A stretch of 64,000 nt of DNA, taken from assembly GCF_030646845.1 (NCBI RefSeq), contig NZ_JAUSLE010000032.1:1-64000 (forward strand). The letters are read 5' to 3'. A model generated the notes under the pieces. The model did not search any database. It saw only the letters and a program-made list of their open reading frames with translations, and was not told the DNA's origin. Source of the DNA: Rhodoferax sp. Lineage in GTDB: Bacteria > Pseudomonadota > Gammaproteobacteria > Burkholderiales > Burkholderiaceae_C. The stretch's first letter is position 1, and the number at the start of each line of letters is the position of its first letter. This document shows positions 18,108-27,886 of the stretch, piece by piece. A program made the translations under genes and the position numbers.

Positions 18108-18989
18108 TCAGTAATTTACTTTCTTCTCGACAAACCGGAACTGCACCACCGTCAGCAAGACCACGATCGCCATCAGCACCACCGACTGCGCGGCAGAGCC
18201 GCCAAGGTCCATGGCTTTGAATCCGTCGTAATAGACCTTGTAGACCAGAATCGCCGTGTCCTTGCCGGGGCCGCCCTGGGTGGCAGCATCAATGATGGCA
18301 AAGGTGTCGAAGAAGGCATAGACGATGTTGATCACCAGCAGGAAAAAGGTGGTGGGTGACAGCAGCGGGAACACGATGGTCCAGAAGCGCCGCCACGGGC
18401 GGGCGCCGTCAATGGCGGCGGCCTCGATCAATGACTTGGGAATGCTTTGCAAACCCGCCAGAAAGAACAGGAAGTTGTAGGAGATCTGTTTCCAGACCGC
18501 CGCCATCACCACCAGGGTCATGGCGTGGGTGCCGTTGAGCAGATGGTTCCAGTCAATGCCGATGGCCTGCAGGGCATACGACACCACCCCCACGCCGGGC
18601 GCAAACATGAAGAGCCACAGGACGCCGGCCACCGCGGGGGCCACGGCGTAGGGCCAGATCAGCAGGGTTTTGTAGACCAGCGCGCCCTTGACAATGCGGT
18701 CCGCAAACACCGCCAGCATCAGGGAAAGGCTGATGCCCGCCACCGCCACCGCGGTAGAAAAAATGGCCGTGGTGTAGAACGACGCCAGATAGGTGTCGTC
18801 GTTCCACAGGTTGCGGAAGTTCTCCAGTCCAACCCATTCGATCGAGGTACCGAATGCATCAGACTGTTGCACCGATTGCAGCAGGGCCTGGACCGCAGGC
18901 CAGAAGAAAAACACCGCAATGACGAGCACCTGGGGCGCAATCAGCACCCAAGGCAGCCAACCGGAGCGGAAAACGACGCGCTTTTCCAC
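18108..18989 (-). CDS. ugpA: sn-Glycerol-3-phosphate ABC transporter permease UgpA
   Basis: A protein of 293 residues. It has an N-terminal transmembrane segment ([20 protein letters not shown]), five further hydrophobic stretches, and the EAA loop [20 protein letters not shown]. It forms the heterodimeric channel with UgpE. It lies 15 bases after ugpB in a classical B-A-E-C-Q order. Confidence 0.95.
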   Translation of the reverse strand: MEKRVVFRSGWLPWVLIAPQVLVIAVFFFWPAVQALLQSVQQSDAFGTSIEWVGLENFRNLWNDDTYLASFYTTAIFSTAVAVAGISLSLMLAVFADRIVKGALVYKTLLIWPYAVAPAVAGVLWLFMFAPGVGVVSYALQAIGIDWNHLLNGTHAMTLVVMAAVWKQISYNFLFFLAGLQSIPKSLIEAAAIDGARPWRRFWTIVFPLLSPTTFFLLVINIVYAFFDTFAIIDAATQGGPGKDTAILVYKVYYDGFKAMDLGGSAAQSVVLMAIVVLLTVVQFRFVEKKVNY

Positions 18990-19004
18990 TGGAATTCCCT
19001 GTCC

Positions 19005-20312
19005 TCAGCCCTTCTTGTTGGCCTTCTCGAACCGCTCCAGCAGTTCGTCGCCACGTTTCACGATGGAATCCAGCGCTTCCTTCGGCGTTTTCTTGCCGCC
19101 CCAGACCTGCTCGAGTTCTTCGTCCTCGATGGTACGGATTTGCACGTAATTGCCCAGGCGAATGCCGCGCGACTTGTCGGTGGTCTTGCGGATCATTTGT
19201 GTAGGCGCCACATCGGTTCCGGGGTTCTGCTTGTAATAGCCGGATTTTTCGGTGAGCTGGAATGCCGCCATGGTGATGGGCAGGTAGCCCGTGCGCTTGT
19301 GGCTGGCCGACTGCACTTCCGGGCTGGAGATGTAGGTGAAGAACTCGGCAATACCTTTGTATTCCTCCGGCTTCTTGCCTGCCATGACCCACAGGCTGGC
19401 GCCGCCAATGACCGTGTTCTGGGGGGCGCCGGGAACATCCGGGTAGTAGGGCAGGGGCGACAGACCAAAGGCGAACTTGGCATTCTTTTTGGCATCGCCG
19501 TAGAAGCCGGACGAGGTGGTGATCATGGCGCATTCGCCGGAAACAAAGCTGGTTTGGGGCACGTTGGCCCGGCCCTTGTACACAAACAGGCCTTGTTTGG
19601 CCATATTGGACAGATTCTCAATGTGACGCACGTGCAGGGGCGAGTTGACCTTCATGCGTGCATCCATGCCGCCCAGGCCATTGCCTTTGGTGGCAAATTC
19701 CACGTTGTGCCAGGCCGAGAAGCTCTCCAGCTGGGTCCAGCCCTGCCAGGCAAGCGTGATAGGGCACTTGTGGCCGCTGGCTTTGAGCTTGGCGGCCGCC
19801 AGCGCCACCTCGGGCCAGCTGCTGGGGGCCTTTTCGGGGTCCAGACCAGCGGCTTTGAAAGCATCCTTGTTGTAATAGAAAACGGTGGTGGAGCTATTGA
19901 ACGGGAAGCTCAGCATCTGGCCATTGGGTGCCGTGTAGTAGCCTGCCACGGCCGGAATGTAGGACGAGGGGTCGAACTTCTGGCCGGCATCCTTCATCAT
20001 CTGGCCAACCGGCACGATGGCCTGTTTGCTGGCCATCATGGTGGCGGTGCCCACTTCAAACACCTGCAGAATGTGCGGCGCATTGCCGGCGCGGAATGCG
20101 GCCACGGCAGCCGTCATCGACTCGTCGTACTGGCCCTTGTACGTGGGCATGATTTTGTATTTGGTCTGGCTGGCATTGAAGTCCTTGGCCAGGTCATTGA
20201 CCCATTCGCCATTGACCGCGGTCATCGAGTGCCACCACTGGATTTCGGTTTGCGCCTGCGCCGACAGGGAAAAAGCCGCTGCAATGGCAATGGCGGTAAA
20301 TTTCAATTTCAT
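19005..20312 (-). CDS. ugpB: sn-Glycerol-3-phosphate-binding periplasmic protein
   Basis: A protein of 435 residues with a Sec signal peptide (MKLKFTAIAIAAAFSLSAQA). The mature protein begins TEIQWWHSMTAVNGEWVN, typical of UgpB. It captures glycerol-3-phosphate and glycerophosphocholine for UgpAEC. The ATG at 20312 has AGGAG upstream; an in-frame ATG 12 codons earlier lacks support. A putative three-repeat Pho box lies about 40-70 bases upstream. Confidence 0.96.
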   Translation of the reverse strand: MKLKFTAIAIAAAFSLSAQAQTEIQWWHSMTAVNGEWVNDLAKDFNASQTKYKIMPTYKGQYDESMTAAVAAFRAGNAPHILQVFEVGTATMMASKQAIVPVGQMMKDAGQKFDPSSYIPAVAGYYTAPNGQMLSFPFNSSTTVFYYNKDAFKAAGLDPEKAPSSWPEVALAAAKLKASGHKCPITLAWQGWTQLESFSAWHNVEFATKGNGLGGMDARMKVNSPLHVRHIENLSNMAKQGLFVYKGRANVPQTSFVSGECAMITTSSGFYGDAKKNAKFAFGLSPLPYYPDVPGAPQNTVIGGASLWVMAGKKPEEYKGIAEFFTYISSPEVQSASHKRTGYLPITMAAFQLTEKSGYYKQNPGTDVAPTQMIRKTTDKSRGIRLGNYVQIRTIEDEELEQVWGGKKTPKEALDSIVKRGDELLERFEKANKKG

Positions 20313-20337
20313 GGGAACTCCTGGAATAAGAGGGCTC

Positions 20338-20382
20338 AGCATAATCATGGACTGTGACAGTCGCGAGTCAGAAATATGTCAA
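20338..20382 (-). promoter_or_regulatory. Putative Pho box promoter of ugpBAECQ
   Basis: On the minus strand three seven-base words stand exactly 11 bases apart: TTGACAT (20382-20376), CTGACTC (20371-20365) and CTGTCAC (20360-20354). The PhoB box consensus is CTGTCAT repeated with 4-base spacers. Ten bases after the last word comes TATGCT (20343-20338), a plausible -10, with the ugpB ATG a further 25 bases on. This layout is that of PhoB-activated promoters such as E. coli ugpB, so induction by phosphate starvation is inferred. Confidence 0.75.
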
Positions 20383-20552
20383 AACCTGACCGTTTGATTA
20401 AACACCTGTTTATCCGGAGGTCTTATTCGGGTTTCCATCAGGGGTGCCCATCTGCAGGGTAGGTGAATGTTGCGCTGCGGTAATATCCAAGACCAGCCGG
20501 GTTAACCCCCACGTCGCCCCGCGTCACGTTCTGGCTGCAACTAGAAAAACCG

Positions 20553-23500
20553 ATGAACGCCCCCATTCAGCTCACCCATCTTGTGTCCGCGCCTGCGCAT
20601 GTGCCGCACGAACACGCCCGCATTCGCGAAATTCCGTACAACTACACCTCGTTTTCTGATCGCGAAATCGTGATCCGGTTGCTGGGTGCGCCGGCTTGGG
20701 AATTGCTCAACCGCCTGCGCGACGAGCGCCGTACCGGTCGGTCGGCCCGCATGTTGTACGAGGTGCTGGGGGATGTCTGGGTGGTGCAGCGCAATCCCTA
20801 TTTGCAGGATGATCTGCTGGACAACCCCAAGCGGCGCGTGCTGCTGGTCGAAGCCCTGCACCATCGTCTGGATGAGGTGCAGAAGCGCCGTACCCCTGAG
20901 ACGGACCCCGAGCGCGATGCCCTGGTCGGCGAATTGCTCAAGGCGGCGGGCCAGGCCGTGCAGGCCTTTGACGCCGCTTTTGTGGAAACCGCAACCTTGC
21001 GGCGCAAGACCCAGCGCGCACTGGCCAAACTGACCGCCAAAGACAACATCAAGTTCGATGGTCTCTCAAGGGTGAGCCATGTGACCGACGCCACCGACTG
21101 GCGTGTGGAGTACCCCTTTGTGGTGCTGACGCCTGACACGGAAGAAGAGATGGCCGGTCTGGTCAAGGGCTGCATCGACCTGGGGCTGACCATCATCCCC
21201 CGGGGCGGCGGCACGGGTTACACCGGTGGTGCGATTCCCCTGACCTGGAAAAGCGTGGTCATCAACACCGAGAAGCTGGAGGCCATGACGGAAGTCGAGA
21301 TGGTGACGCTGCCGGGCCTGTCCCAGCCTGTGGCCACGGTCTGGACCGAAGCTGGTGTCGTGACCCAGCGCGTGGCCGATGCGGCTGAGCGCGGCGGGTT
21401 TGTCTTTGCGGTGGACCCCACTTCCGCGGAAGCTTCCTGCATTGGCGGCAACATCGCCATGAATGCGGGTGGCAAAAAGGCGGTGTTGTGGGGCACGGCG
21501 CTGGACAACCTGGCATCGTGGCGGATGGTGACACCGCAAGCCGAATGGCTGGAAGTGACGCGCGTCAATCACAACCTGGGCAAGATTCACGATGCGGAAG
21601 TTGCCAGTTTTGAGCTGAAGTATTTCAAGGCCGATGGCAAGTCGCTGTTGCGCACCGAGCGGCTGGACATTCCGGGCAAGACCTTTCGCAAGGAGGGCCT
21701 GGGCAAGGACGTCACCGACAAATTCCTGAGCGGCCTGCCGGGCATCCAGAAAGAAGGCTGTGACGGTCTGATCACCAGCGCCCGCTGGGTGGTGCACCGC
21801 ATGCCGGTGCATACGCGCACCGTCTGCCTGGAATTCTTTGGCAATGCACGCGACGCCGTGCCCAGCATTGTCGAAATCAAGGATTTCATGTTTGCAGAGC
21901 AGAAACGCTCGGGCGTGTTGCTGGCGGGGCTGGAGCATCTGGACGACCGCTACCTGAAAGCGGTGGGTTACGCCACCAAATCCAAACGCGGTGGGTTACC
22001 CAAGATGGTGCTGTTTGGTGACATTGCCGGCGACGACGCCGATGCCGTGGCACGCGCCACCTCCGAAGTGGTGCGTATCGCCAACTCGCGCAGTGGCGAA
22101 GGTTTCATTGCCATCAGTCCCGAGGCGCGCAAGAAATTCTGGCTGGACCGCAAGCGTACGGCGGCCATCTCGAAGCACACCAACGCGTTCAAGATCAACG
22201 AAGACGTGGTAATTCCCCTGCCGCGCATGGCGGAATACACCGATGGTATTGAGCGCATCAACATCGAACTGAGCCTGCGCAACAAGATTGCCTTGTGCGA
22301 TGAGCTTGAGGACTTCTTTGCCAAGGGTGATTTGCCCCTGGGCAAGCACGATGATGCGGATGAAATCCCGTCTGCCGAATTGCTGGAAGACCGCGTGGCA
22401 CAGGCGCTGGCCCTGATTGGCGACGTGCGCACGCAGTGGCAGGGCTGGCTGCGGGATGTAGACAGCCTGTTCCCCCAATTGCAGGACCACACCCTGCGCG
22501 CCAGCTGGAAGACGCAAATCCGCGCGCCACTGCAGAACATCTTTACCGGTGGCGCATTTGAGCCCATTTTGCGTGAATGCAATGCCATCCACCAGCGCGT
22601 GCTCAAGGGCCGGGTCTGGGCGGCGCTGCACATGCACGCCGGCGACGGCAACGTGCACACCAACCTGCCGGTGAACAGCGACGATTACGAGATGCTGCAG
22701 GCGGCGCACGGCGCGGTCAAACGCATCATGGCGCTGGCGCGCTCATTGAACGGCGTGATCTCGGGCGAACACGGCATTGGCATCACCAAGCTGGAATTCC
22801 TGAGCGATGAAGAGCTGCGCCCGTTCACCGAATACAAGGCCAGGGTGGACCCGGAAGGGCGTTTCAACAAAGGCAAGTTGCTACGAAATTCAGAGCTACT
22901 AACGCAGGCGGAACGTGGGCTACAGGCCGATTTGACCAATGCCTATACCCCCAGCTTCGGCCTGATGGGGCACGAGTCGCTCATCATGCAGCAAAGCGAC
23001 ATTGGCGCCATTGCCGACAGCGTGAAAGACTGCCTGCGCTGCGGCAAGTGCAAGCCGGTGTGCTCCACCCACGTGCCGCGGGCCAACCTGTTGTACAGCC
23101 CGCGCAACAAGATTCTGGCCACCTCCCTGCTGGTGGAGGCTTTTCTGTACGAAGAGCAGACGCGCCGGGGCATCTCGATCCGCCACTGGCAGGAGTTCGA
23201 AGATGTGGCCGACCATTGCACGGTGTGCCACAAATGCCTGTCGCCGTGTCCGGTGGACATCGACTTTGGCGATGTCAGCATGAACATGCGCAACCTGTTG
23301 CGCAAGATGGGCCAGAAGAGTTTCCGCCCGGCGGGGGCGGCAGCCATGTTCATGCTCAACGCGACCAACCCCGAGACCATCAAGTTCGCGCGTTCGGCCA
23401 TGGTCAATGTGGCCATGAAGGCGCAGCGCATGGCGCATGACGTCATGAAGGTGATTGCGCGCAAGCAGACCAAGGCGCCGCCCGCGACGGTGGGTACCGC

Positions 23501-24443
23501 GCCGATCAAGGAACAGATCATCCACTTCGTGAACAAGAAGCTGCCCGGTGGTTTGCCCAAGAAGACTGCCCGCGCCTTGCTCGATATCGAAGACAAGGAC
23601 TACGTGCCCATCATCCGCGACCCCAAAGCCACGACGGCCGAGACCGAGGCGGTGTTTTACTTCCCCGGCTGCGGCTCGGAGCGTCTCTTCAGCCAGGTGG
23701 GGCTGGCGACGCAGGCCATGCTGTGGCACGCCGGCGTGCAAACCGTGTTGCCACCGGGTTACTTGTGCTGTGGCTACCCGCAGCGCGGCTCGGGCCAGTT
23801 TGACAAGGCCGAGAAGATGATCACGGACAACCGGGTGTTGTTTCACCGGGTTGCCAACACGCTGAACTACCTGGACATCAAGACCGTGGTGGTGAGCTGC
23901 GGCACCTGCTACGACCAGTTGCAGGGTTATGAATTCGAGAAAATCTTCCCCGGCAGCCGCATCATCGATATTCATGAATACCTGCTGGAGAAGGGCATCA
24001 CGCTGCAGAACGCCGGCTCCTTCCTGTTTCATGATCCCTGCCACAGCCCGATGAAGCTGCAGGAGCCGATCAAGACGGTCAAGGCCCTGCTGGGGGACAA
24101 CGTGATCCAGTCCGACCGTTGCTGCGGTGAGTCTGGCACGCTGGCGCTGAACCGGCCGGACATCTCGACGCAAGTGCGTTTCCGCAAAGAAGAGGAGATT
24201 CGCAAAAACGAAGCTCAGCTACGCGAAAAGGGCGGCTTGGCGCCGAAGGAAAACATCAAGATGTTGACCTCGTGCCCGGCCTGTCTGCAGGGGCTGAGCC
24301 GTTTTGGCGACGATCTGAAAAACGGCCTGATGGAAGCGGATTACATCGTCGTCGAGATGGCAAACCAGATTCTGGGCGACCAGTGGATGCCCGATTACGT
24401 GAAAAAAGCCAACGCGGGCGGCATCGAGCGTGTGCTGGTGTAA
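20553..24443 (+). CDS. Giant FAD-linked oxidoreductase with DUF3683, Fe-S and CCG domains
   Basis: A protein of 1296 residues that fuses several modules. Residues 25-110 fit DUF3683. About 185-410 is an FAD-binding PCMH domain ([19 protein letters not shown]), and a FAD-oxidase C-terminal domain follows to about 775. Two ferredoxin motifs come next, [11 protein letters not shown] near 826 and [14 protein letters not shown] near 888. Two CCG (GlpC/HdrB-like) blocks follow ([11 protein letters not shown] near 1034, with LCCGYP and VSCGTCY; HDPCHSP near 1159, with RCCGESG and TSCPAC). It combines the roles of GlcD- and GlpC-like subunits and probably oxidises a 2-hydroxy acid into the quinone pool. 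The substrate is unknown. A repeat copy forms the linker before the Fe-S part. Confidence 0.92.
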   Translation: MNAPIQLTHLVSAPAHVPHEHARIREIPYNYTSFSDREIVIRLLGAPAWELLNRLRDERRTGRSARMLYEVLGDVWVVQRNPYLQDDLLDNPKRRVLLVEALHHRLDEVQKRRTPETDPERDALVGELLKAAGQAVQAFDAAFVETATLRRKTQRALAKLTAKDNIKFDGLSRVSHVTDATDWRVEYPFVVLTPDTEEEMAGLVKGCIDLGLTIIPRGGGTGYTGGAIPLTWKSVVINTEKLEAMTEVEMVTLPGLSQPVATVWTEAGVVTQRVADAAERGGFVFAVDPTSAEASCIGGNIAMNAGGKKAVLWGTALDNLASWRMVTPQAEWLEVTRVNHNLGKIHDAEVASFELKYFKADGKSLLRTERLDIPGKTFRKEGLGKDVTDKFLSGLPGIQKEGCDGLITSARWVVHRMPVHTRTVCLEFFGNARDAVPSIVEIKDFMFAEQKRSGVLLAGLEHLDDRYLKAVGYATKSKRGGLPKMVLFGDIAGDDADAVARATSEVVRIANSRSGEGFIAISPEARKKFWLDRKRTAAISKHTNAFKINEDVVIPLPRMAEYTDGIERINIELSLRNKIALCDELEDFFAKGDLPLGKHDDADEIPSAELLEDRVAQALALIGDVRTQWQGWLRDVDSLFPQLQDHTLRASWKTQIRAPLQNIFTGGAFEPILRECNAIHQRVLKGRVWAALHMHAGDGNVHTNLPVNSDDYEMLQAAHGAVKRIMALARSLNGVISGEHGIGITKLEFLSDEELRPFTEYKARVDPEGRFNKGKLLRNSELLTQAERGLQADLTNAYTPSFGLMGHESLIMQQSDIGAIADSVKDCLRCGKCKPVCSTHVPRANLLYSPRNKILATSLLVEAFLYEEQTRRGISIRHWQEFEDVADHCTVCHKCLSPCPVDIDFGDVSMNMRNLLRKMGQKSFRPAGAAAMFMLNATNPETIKFARSAMVNVAMKAQRMAHDVMKVIARKQTKAPPATVGTAPIKEQIIHFVNKKLPGGLPKKTARALLDIEDKDYVPIIRDPKATTAETEAVFYFPGCGSERLFSQVGLATQAMLWHAGVQTVLPPGYLCCGYPQRGSGQFDKAEKMITDNRVLFHRVANTLNYLDIKTVVVSCGTCYDQLQGYEFEKIFPGSRIIDIHEYLLEKGITLQNAGSFLFHDPCHSPMKLQEPIKTVKALLGDNVIQSDRCCGESGTLALNRPDISTQVRFRKEEEIRKNEAQLREKGGLAPKENIKMLTSCPACLQGLSRFGDDLKNGLMEADYIVVEMANQILGDQWMPDYVKKANAGGIERVLV
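22878..22926 (+). repeat. Interspersed repeat copy D, read in frame as a protein linker
   Basis: TTGCTACGAAATTCAGAGC, then TACTAACGCAGGCGGAACG, then TGGGCTACAGG aligns with the whole repeat, with several substitutions. It encodes about residues 776-791 of the giant oxidoreductase ([16 protein letters not shown]), between the flavin and ferredoxin modules. The hairpin pairing is weakened here, as expected for a copy under coding constraint. Confidence 0.65.
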
Positions 24444-24446
24444 GGC

Positions 24447-24890
24447 ATGACGCAGCCACCTTGCCCCTTGTGCGCATCCCCAGGCGGTGTTGTGGTGTTT
24501 CAGGGTGAGAAATTCCGCGTGATCCGGGCGCAAGAGGCCGGTTTCCCGGCCTTCTACCGCGTGGTCTGGACAGCGCATGTCGCCGAGTTTTCGGACCTCA
24601 GTGTGGCGGACCGAAGCCTGTGCATGGCGGCGGTGAACGTGCTTGAATTGGCGTTGCGCGCGCATCTGCAACCCACCAAGATCAACCTGGCGGCCCTGGG
24701 CAATGTGGTGCCGCATCTGCACTGGCATGTGATTGCCCGGTTCGACTGGGACAGCCATTACCCGTCGCCCGTGTGGTGCCCAGCGCAACGGCCGGTCGAT
24801 TCAGCCGCGCTGGCCGTGATTCAGGGACGCCTGGAGGCCGTGGATATGGTCATCAAAAGCGAGCTGTCTGCGCTGTGCCCGGCTTTGTGA
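24447..24890 (+). CDS. HIT family hydrolase
   Basis: A protein of 147 residues with the histidine triad VVPHLHWHVIARF. An N-terminal CPLC suggests a zinc pair with later residues. HIT proteins hydrolyse nucleotide phosphoramidates, dinucleoside polyphosphates or related substrates; which one applies here is not readable from the sequence. It starts three bases after the giant oxidoreductase and probably shares its transcript. Confidence 0.9.
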   Translation: MTQPPCPLCASPGGVVVFQGEKFRVIRAQEAGFPAFYRVVWTAHVAEFSDLSVADRSLCMAAVNVLELALRAHLQPTKINLAALGNVVPHLHWHVIARFDWDSHYPSPVWCPAQRPVDSAALAVIQGRLEAVDMVIKSELSALCPAL

Positions 24891-24932
24891 TACTTTCGAT
24901 TCTCTAATACGTGCTCTAAAAAGGTGGTCAAT

Positions 24933-25346
24933 ATGGCAGGTTTGCAATCAGGCGCTCCGACGCCGCAGTCCATCACGGTGCACAGCCAGTCCAGAGTGCT
25001 GGAGATCAGTTTTACTGATGGCGCCGAATTTCGCATTCCGTTCGAGCTGATGCGCGTCTACTCGCCCTCTGCCGAGGTCCAGGGCCATGGGCCGGGTCAG
25101 GAAGTGTTGCAGACCGGCAAGCGGGAAGTGGGCCTGACGGGACTGGAGCCGGTGGGCAACTACGCGGTGCAGCCCTCGTTTTCTGATGGGCATGACACCG
25201 GCATTTTTTCCTGGGACTACCTGTACTTTCTGGGCTCCCAGCAGGACAAGCTGTGGGCTGACTACACGGCCCGCTTGGCCGCGGCCGGTGTGGAGCGGGA
25301 TGCCCCCATGGCCGAGAAGGCCGGGCACGGCTGCGCCAGCCACTGA
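24933..25346 (+). CDS. DUF971 (GBBH-like N-terminal domain) protein
   Basis: A protein of 137 residues. SRVLEISFTDGAEFRIPFEL, then RVYSPSAEVQGHG and the block IFSWDYLYFLGSQ, match the stand-alone DUF971 family. This domain resembles the zinc-binding N-terminal part of gamma-butyrobetaine hydroxylase and is often found next to Fe-S or ubiquinone genes. AAAGGTGG upstream supports the ATG at 24933 rather than the GTG at 24924. It precedes ubiE, a neighbourhood common in Burkholderiales. Confidence 0.85.
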   Translation: MAGLQSGAPTPQSITVHSQSRVLEISFTDGAEFRIPFELMRVYSPSAEVQGHGPGQEVLQTGKREVGLTGLEPVGNYAVQPSFSDGHDTGIFSWDYLYFLGSQQDKLWADYTARLAAAGVERDAPMAEKAGHGCASH

Positions 25347-25354
25347 GTGTTCAT

Positions 25355-25410
25355 TTGCTATTGAATCAGTAGCGCCTTGCGCAATAGCTGCGGGGGCTGA
25401 GCCCCGCTTT
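25355..25410 (+). repeat. Interspersed repeat copy E, with terminator-like second hairpin
   Basis: TTGCTATTGAATCAGTAGC, then GCCTTGCGCAATAGCTG, then CGGGGGCTGAGCCCCG and CTTTTC. The second hairpin (GCGGGG/CCCCGC) followed by T bases could terminate transcription after the DUF971 gene. It fills the gap before ubiE. Confidence 0.8.
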
Positions 25411-25491
25411 TCATCATAATCACGACAGACTTCCCGCGGATGCGTGGGTTTGTCAATTTAGCGTGGGTCTTTCACGGCTAGGATAGCAGTC

Positions 25492-26223
25492 ATGAGCACA
25501 ACACATTTTGGTTATCAATCGGTTGAAGAAACCGAAAAAGCAAAGCACGTGCGTGGCGTGTTTGATTCGGTCGCACCGAAATATGACCTGATGAACGACC
25601 TGATGTCGATGGGGCTGCACCGTGCCTGGAAGGCGTTCACGGTGATGGTGGCCAACCTCCATGAGGGCTATCGGGTGCTCGACATCGCGGGCGGTACCGG
25701 CGACCTGGCATTGGCTTTCTCCAAGAAAGTTGGGAAAAGCGGGCAGGTGGTGCACACCGACATCAACGAAGCCATGTTGCGCACCGGGCGCGACCGCCTG
25801 CTCGATGCCGGCGTTTCATTGCCGACCCTGGTTTGCGATGCCGAAAAATTGCCCTTTCCCGACAATCACTTTGACGTGGTGAGCGTGGCCTTTGGCCTGC
25901 GCAACATGACGCACAAGGACGTCGCACTGGCCGAGATGAACCGGGTGCTCAAGCCGGCCGGCAAGTTGCTGGTGCTCGAGTTTTCCAAGGTGGCGCCGCC
26001 GCTGGAGAAGGTTTACGACTGGTATTCCTTCAAGGTTTTACCCAAGCTGGGCAAGCTGGTGGCGGGCGACGACGCGAGCTACCGTTACCTGGCGGAGTCC
26101 ATTCGCATGCACCCGGGGCAGGAAGAGCTCAAAACCCTCATGAAAAATAATGGCTTTGGGCATGTGGATTACCACAACCTGACCGGCGGGCTGGTAGCCT
26201 TGCATGTCGGGATCAAGTGTTGA
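25492..26223 (+). CDS. ubiE: Ubiquinone/menaquinone C-methyltransferase UbiE
   Basis: A protein of 243 residues. [20 protein letters not shown] and the SAM-binding [15 protein letters not shown] are diagnostic, followed by [18 protein letters not shown]. It methylates 2-polyprenyl-6-methoxy-1,4-benzoquinol (and demethylmenaquinol where made). It is the first gene of the ubiE-Tim44-ubiJ-ubiB group; UbiJ and UbiB act in the same pathway. Confidence 0.97.
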   Translation: MSTTHFGYQSVEETEKAKHVRGVFDSVAPKYDLMNDLMSMGLHRAWKAFTVMVANLHEGYRVLDIAGGTGDLALAFSKKVGKSGQVVHTDINEAMLRTGRDRLLDAGVSLPTLVCDAEKLPFPDNHFDVVSVAFGLRNMTHKDVALAEMNRVLKPAGKLLVLEFSKVAPPLEKVYDWYSFKVLPKLGKLVAGDDASYRYLAESIRMHPGQEELKTLMKNNGFGHVDYHNLTGGLVALHVGIKC

Positions 26224-26287
26224 GAAGTGCTGAAACTTGCGATTTCGCGAATAATCCCGATCTAGTAAAGAATCCTTTGGAGTCATC

Positions 26288-27256
26288 ATGAAATTCTGGT
26301 CTTTGGTATTGGCGGTATTTTTGGTATTGGCGGGCGTCAATGCCGAGGCGGCGAAACGCATGGGCGGTGGCAAATCCTTTGGCCAGCAATCAGGCAACGT
26401 CACACAACGGCAGGCGGCGCCTGCGCAAAGCGCGACCAAACCCGCAGCGCCGGCGACCGCAGCACCTGCCGCCGCCCCCAAGCGGCCTTGGGGAGCGATG
26501 CTGGGTGGTCTGGCCGCTGGTCTGGGCTTGGCCTGGCTGGCAAGTTCCCTGGGGATGGGAGAGGGCATGGCTCAATTCATGATGTTTGCCCTGCTGGCGC
26601 TGGTGATCATGATGGCCGTGGGCTGGTTCATGCGTTCCCGCAAAGCGGCGCAATCACAGAACGCGGGGAACTCACCGTTCGCATTTCAGGGCGCATCGCC
26701 TGCAAGCACCGCACAGGTTCCTGCCAGCTATCGGCCGGAAAACGTCGGCAACGACGCCTCTGCCCGCCCATGGGAGCGCAGCAGCATGGCGTTTGACAGT
26801 TCGAAGGCGGCAACTGCGGCCTCCGGTTCGATGATCGGCTCCGGCTTGGGTGGTTCGCAAAGCTGGGGCATTCCGGCTGGTTTTGACACTGAGGGTTTTC
26901 TCAAGTCGGCCAAGGCGAATTTCGTCTCACTGCAGGCGGCTTGGGACAAGTCAGACATCAATGCCTTGCGCGTCATGATGACGGACACCATGCTCAAGGA
27001 AATCCAGGCGCAACTCGCTGAGCGTGAAGTTCACACAGGTGGACCGGTCAATCTCACCGATGTTGTCATGATCGAGGCGCAGCTTCTGGGTATTGAAGAT
27101 CTGGGTGACGCCTACATGGCCAGTGTCGAGTTTTCCGGCATGATTCGGGAAGAGCTTTCCGCAGGCCCGAGCCCGTTCCGGGAAGTATGGAACATGACCA
27201 AGTCAAAAAGCGGCAACAGCGGCTGGCTGGTGGCCGGAGTGCAGGCACTGCAATAG
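26288..27256 (+). CDS. Tim44-like domain protein, membrane-anchored
   Basis: A protein of 322 residues. It has a signal peptide or anchor (FWSLVLAVFLVLAGVNAEA), then an Ala/Pro/Gln-rich linker and two hydrophobic segments near residues 73-118. The Tim44-like alpha/beta domain follows (FLKSAKANFVSLQAAWDKSD to the end). The domain binds lipids or protein partners in mitochondrial Tim44 and ribosomal mL45; its bacterial role is not established. Its place between ubiE and ubiJ is conserved in related genomes as far as I recall and hints at a role near the quinone-synthesis complex. Confidence 0.88.
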   Translation: MKFWSLVLAVFLVLAGVNAEAAKRMGGGKSFGQQSGNVTQRQAAPAQSATKPAAPATAAPAAAPKRPWGAMLGGLAAGLGLAWLASSLGMGEGMAQFMMFALLALVIMMAVGWFMRSRKAAQSQNAGNSPFAFQGASPASTAQVPASYRPENVGNDASARPWERSSMAFDSSKAATAASGSMIGSGLGGSQSWGIPAGFDTEGFLKSAKANFVSLQAAWDKSDINALRVMMTDTMLKEIQAQLAEREVHTGGPVNLTDVVMIEAQLLGIEDLGDAYMASVEFSGMIREELSAGPSPFREVWNMTKSKSGNSGWLVAGVQALQ

Positions 27257-27296
27257 GCTGCCGGTCAGATTTCCCCGAACGCCCAGGGCGTATCCG

Positions 27297-27329
27297 GGGA
27301 ATAAACAGGGAATAAACAGGGAATAATGG
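27297..27329 (+). repeat. Tandem 11-base repeat overlapping the ubiJ start
   Basis: GGGAATAAACA occurs at 27297-27307 and 27308-27318, and a third unit begins GGGAATAATGG at 27319 and contains the ubiJ ATG. Each unit carries a GGGA that could act as a weak ribosome binding site. Unit-number change would alter the ubiJ leader. Confidence 0.7.
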
Positions 27330-27886
27330 GGGCTATGGCAACACAGTCCCCTTTTTCATTGCTGGAAGGCTTTCTTCAAAGCCTTCCCCTTCCGAATATT
27401 CAGCCTCCGGCTTGGGCCGTTGATGAGACGCAGCGCCGCATCGTCCTCCTGTTGAATCACATCCTGATCCAGGAGAAGGAAGCGACCAGTCGCCTTGCAA
27501 GGCAAAAAGGGCGTGTCGTCCACATGCAGTGGCGTCTCTTTGCCATGACCTTGATTGCAACACCGGCCGGCCTGCTGGATCGGGCGCCGGCCGAGGCGAA
27601 GCCGGACCTCACTCTGGCGGTCACCGAGGAGTCGCCATTGGCACTGGCACAGGCCATGCTGCGCGGCGACAAACCCGCTGTGCGGATTGAGGGCGACGTG
27701 CAGTTGGCCGCCGAGGTGAACTGGCTGGTCGATCATGTGCGCTGGGATTTGGAAGAAGATCTTTCCCGCGTGATAGGTGATGCGCCGGCCCATGCGCTGG
27801 GGCAGGGCGCACGGAGCATGGCGAGTGCGCTGCGTCAGTTCCTGGGAGCGAGCGCGGCGAACGGACCGGCCAAGGCCCAGACATGA
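27326..27886 (+). CDS. ubiJ: Ubiquinone biosynthesis accessory factor UbiJ
   Basis: A protein of 186 residues with an SCP2 lipid-binding fold ([20 protein letters not shown] followed by [20 protein letters not shown]). UbiJ binds ubiquinone intermediates and organises the soluble Ubi metabolon. The start could be 27326 or 27335; the first is preferred because GGGA precedes it. Its stop overlaps the ubiB ATG (ATGA). Assignment rests on the domain and on lying between ubiE and ubiB. Confidence 0.9.
   Translation: MGAMATQSPFSLLEGFLQSLPLPNIQPPAWAVDETQRRIVLLLNHILIQEKEATSRLARQKGRVVHMQWRLFAMTLIATPAGLLDRAPAEAKPDLTLAVTEESPLALAQAMLRGDKPAVRIEGDVQLAAEVNWLVDHVRWDLEEDLSRVIGDAPAHALGQGARSMASALRQFLGASAANGPAKAQT

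Noticed and set aside
18447..20357. Plus-strand open frame of 636 codons across ugpA and ugpB
   Set aside because: Crosses two well-supported genes and their boundary; composition is that of an antisense frame.
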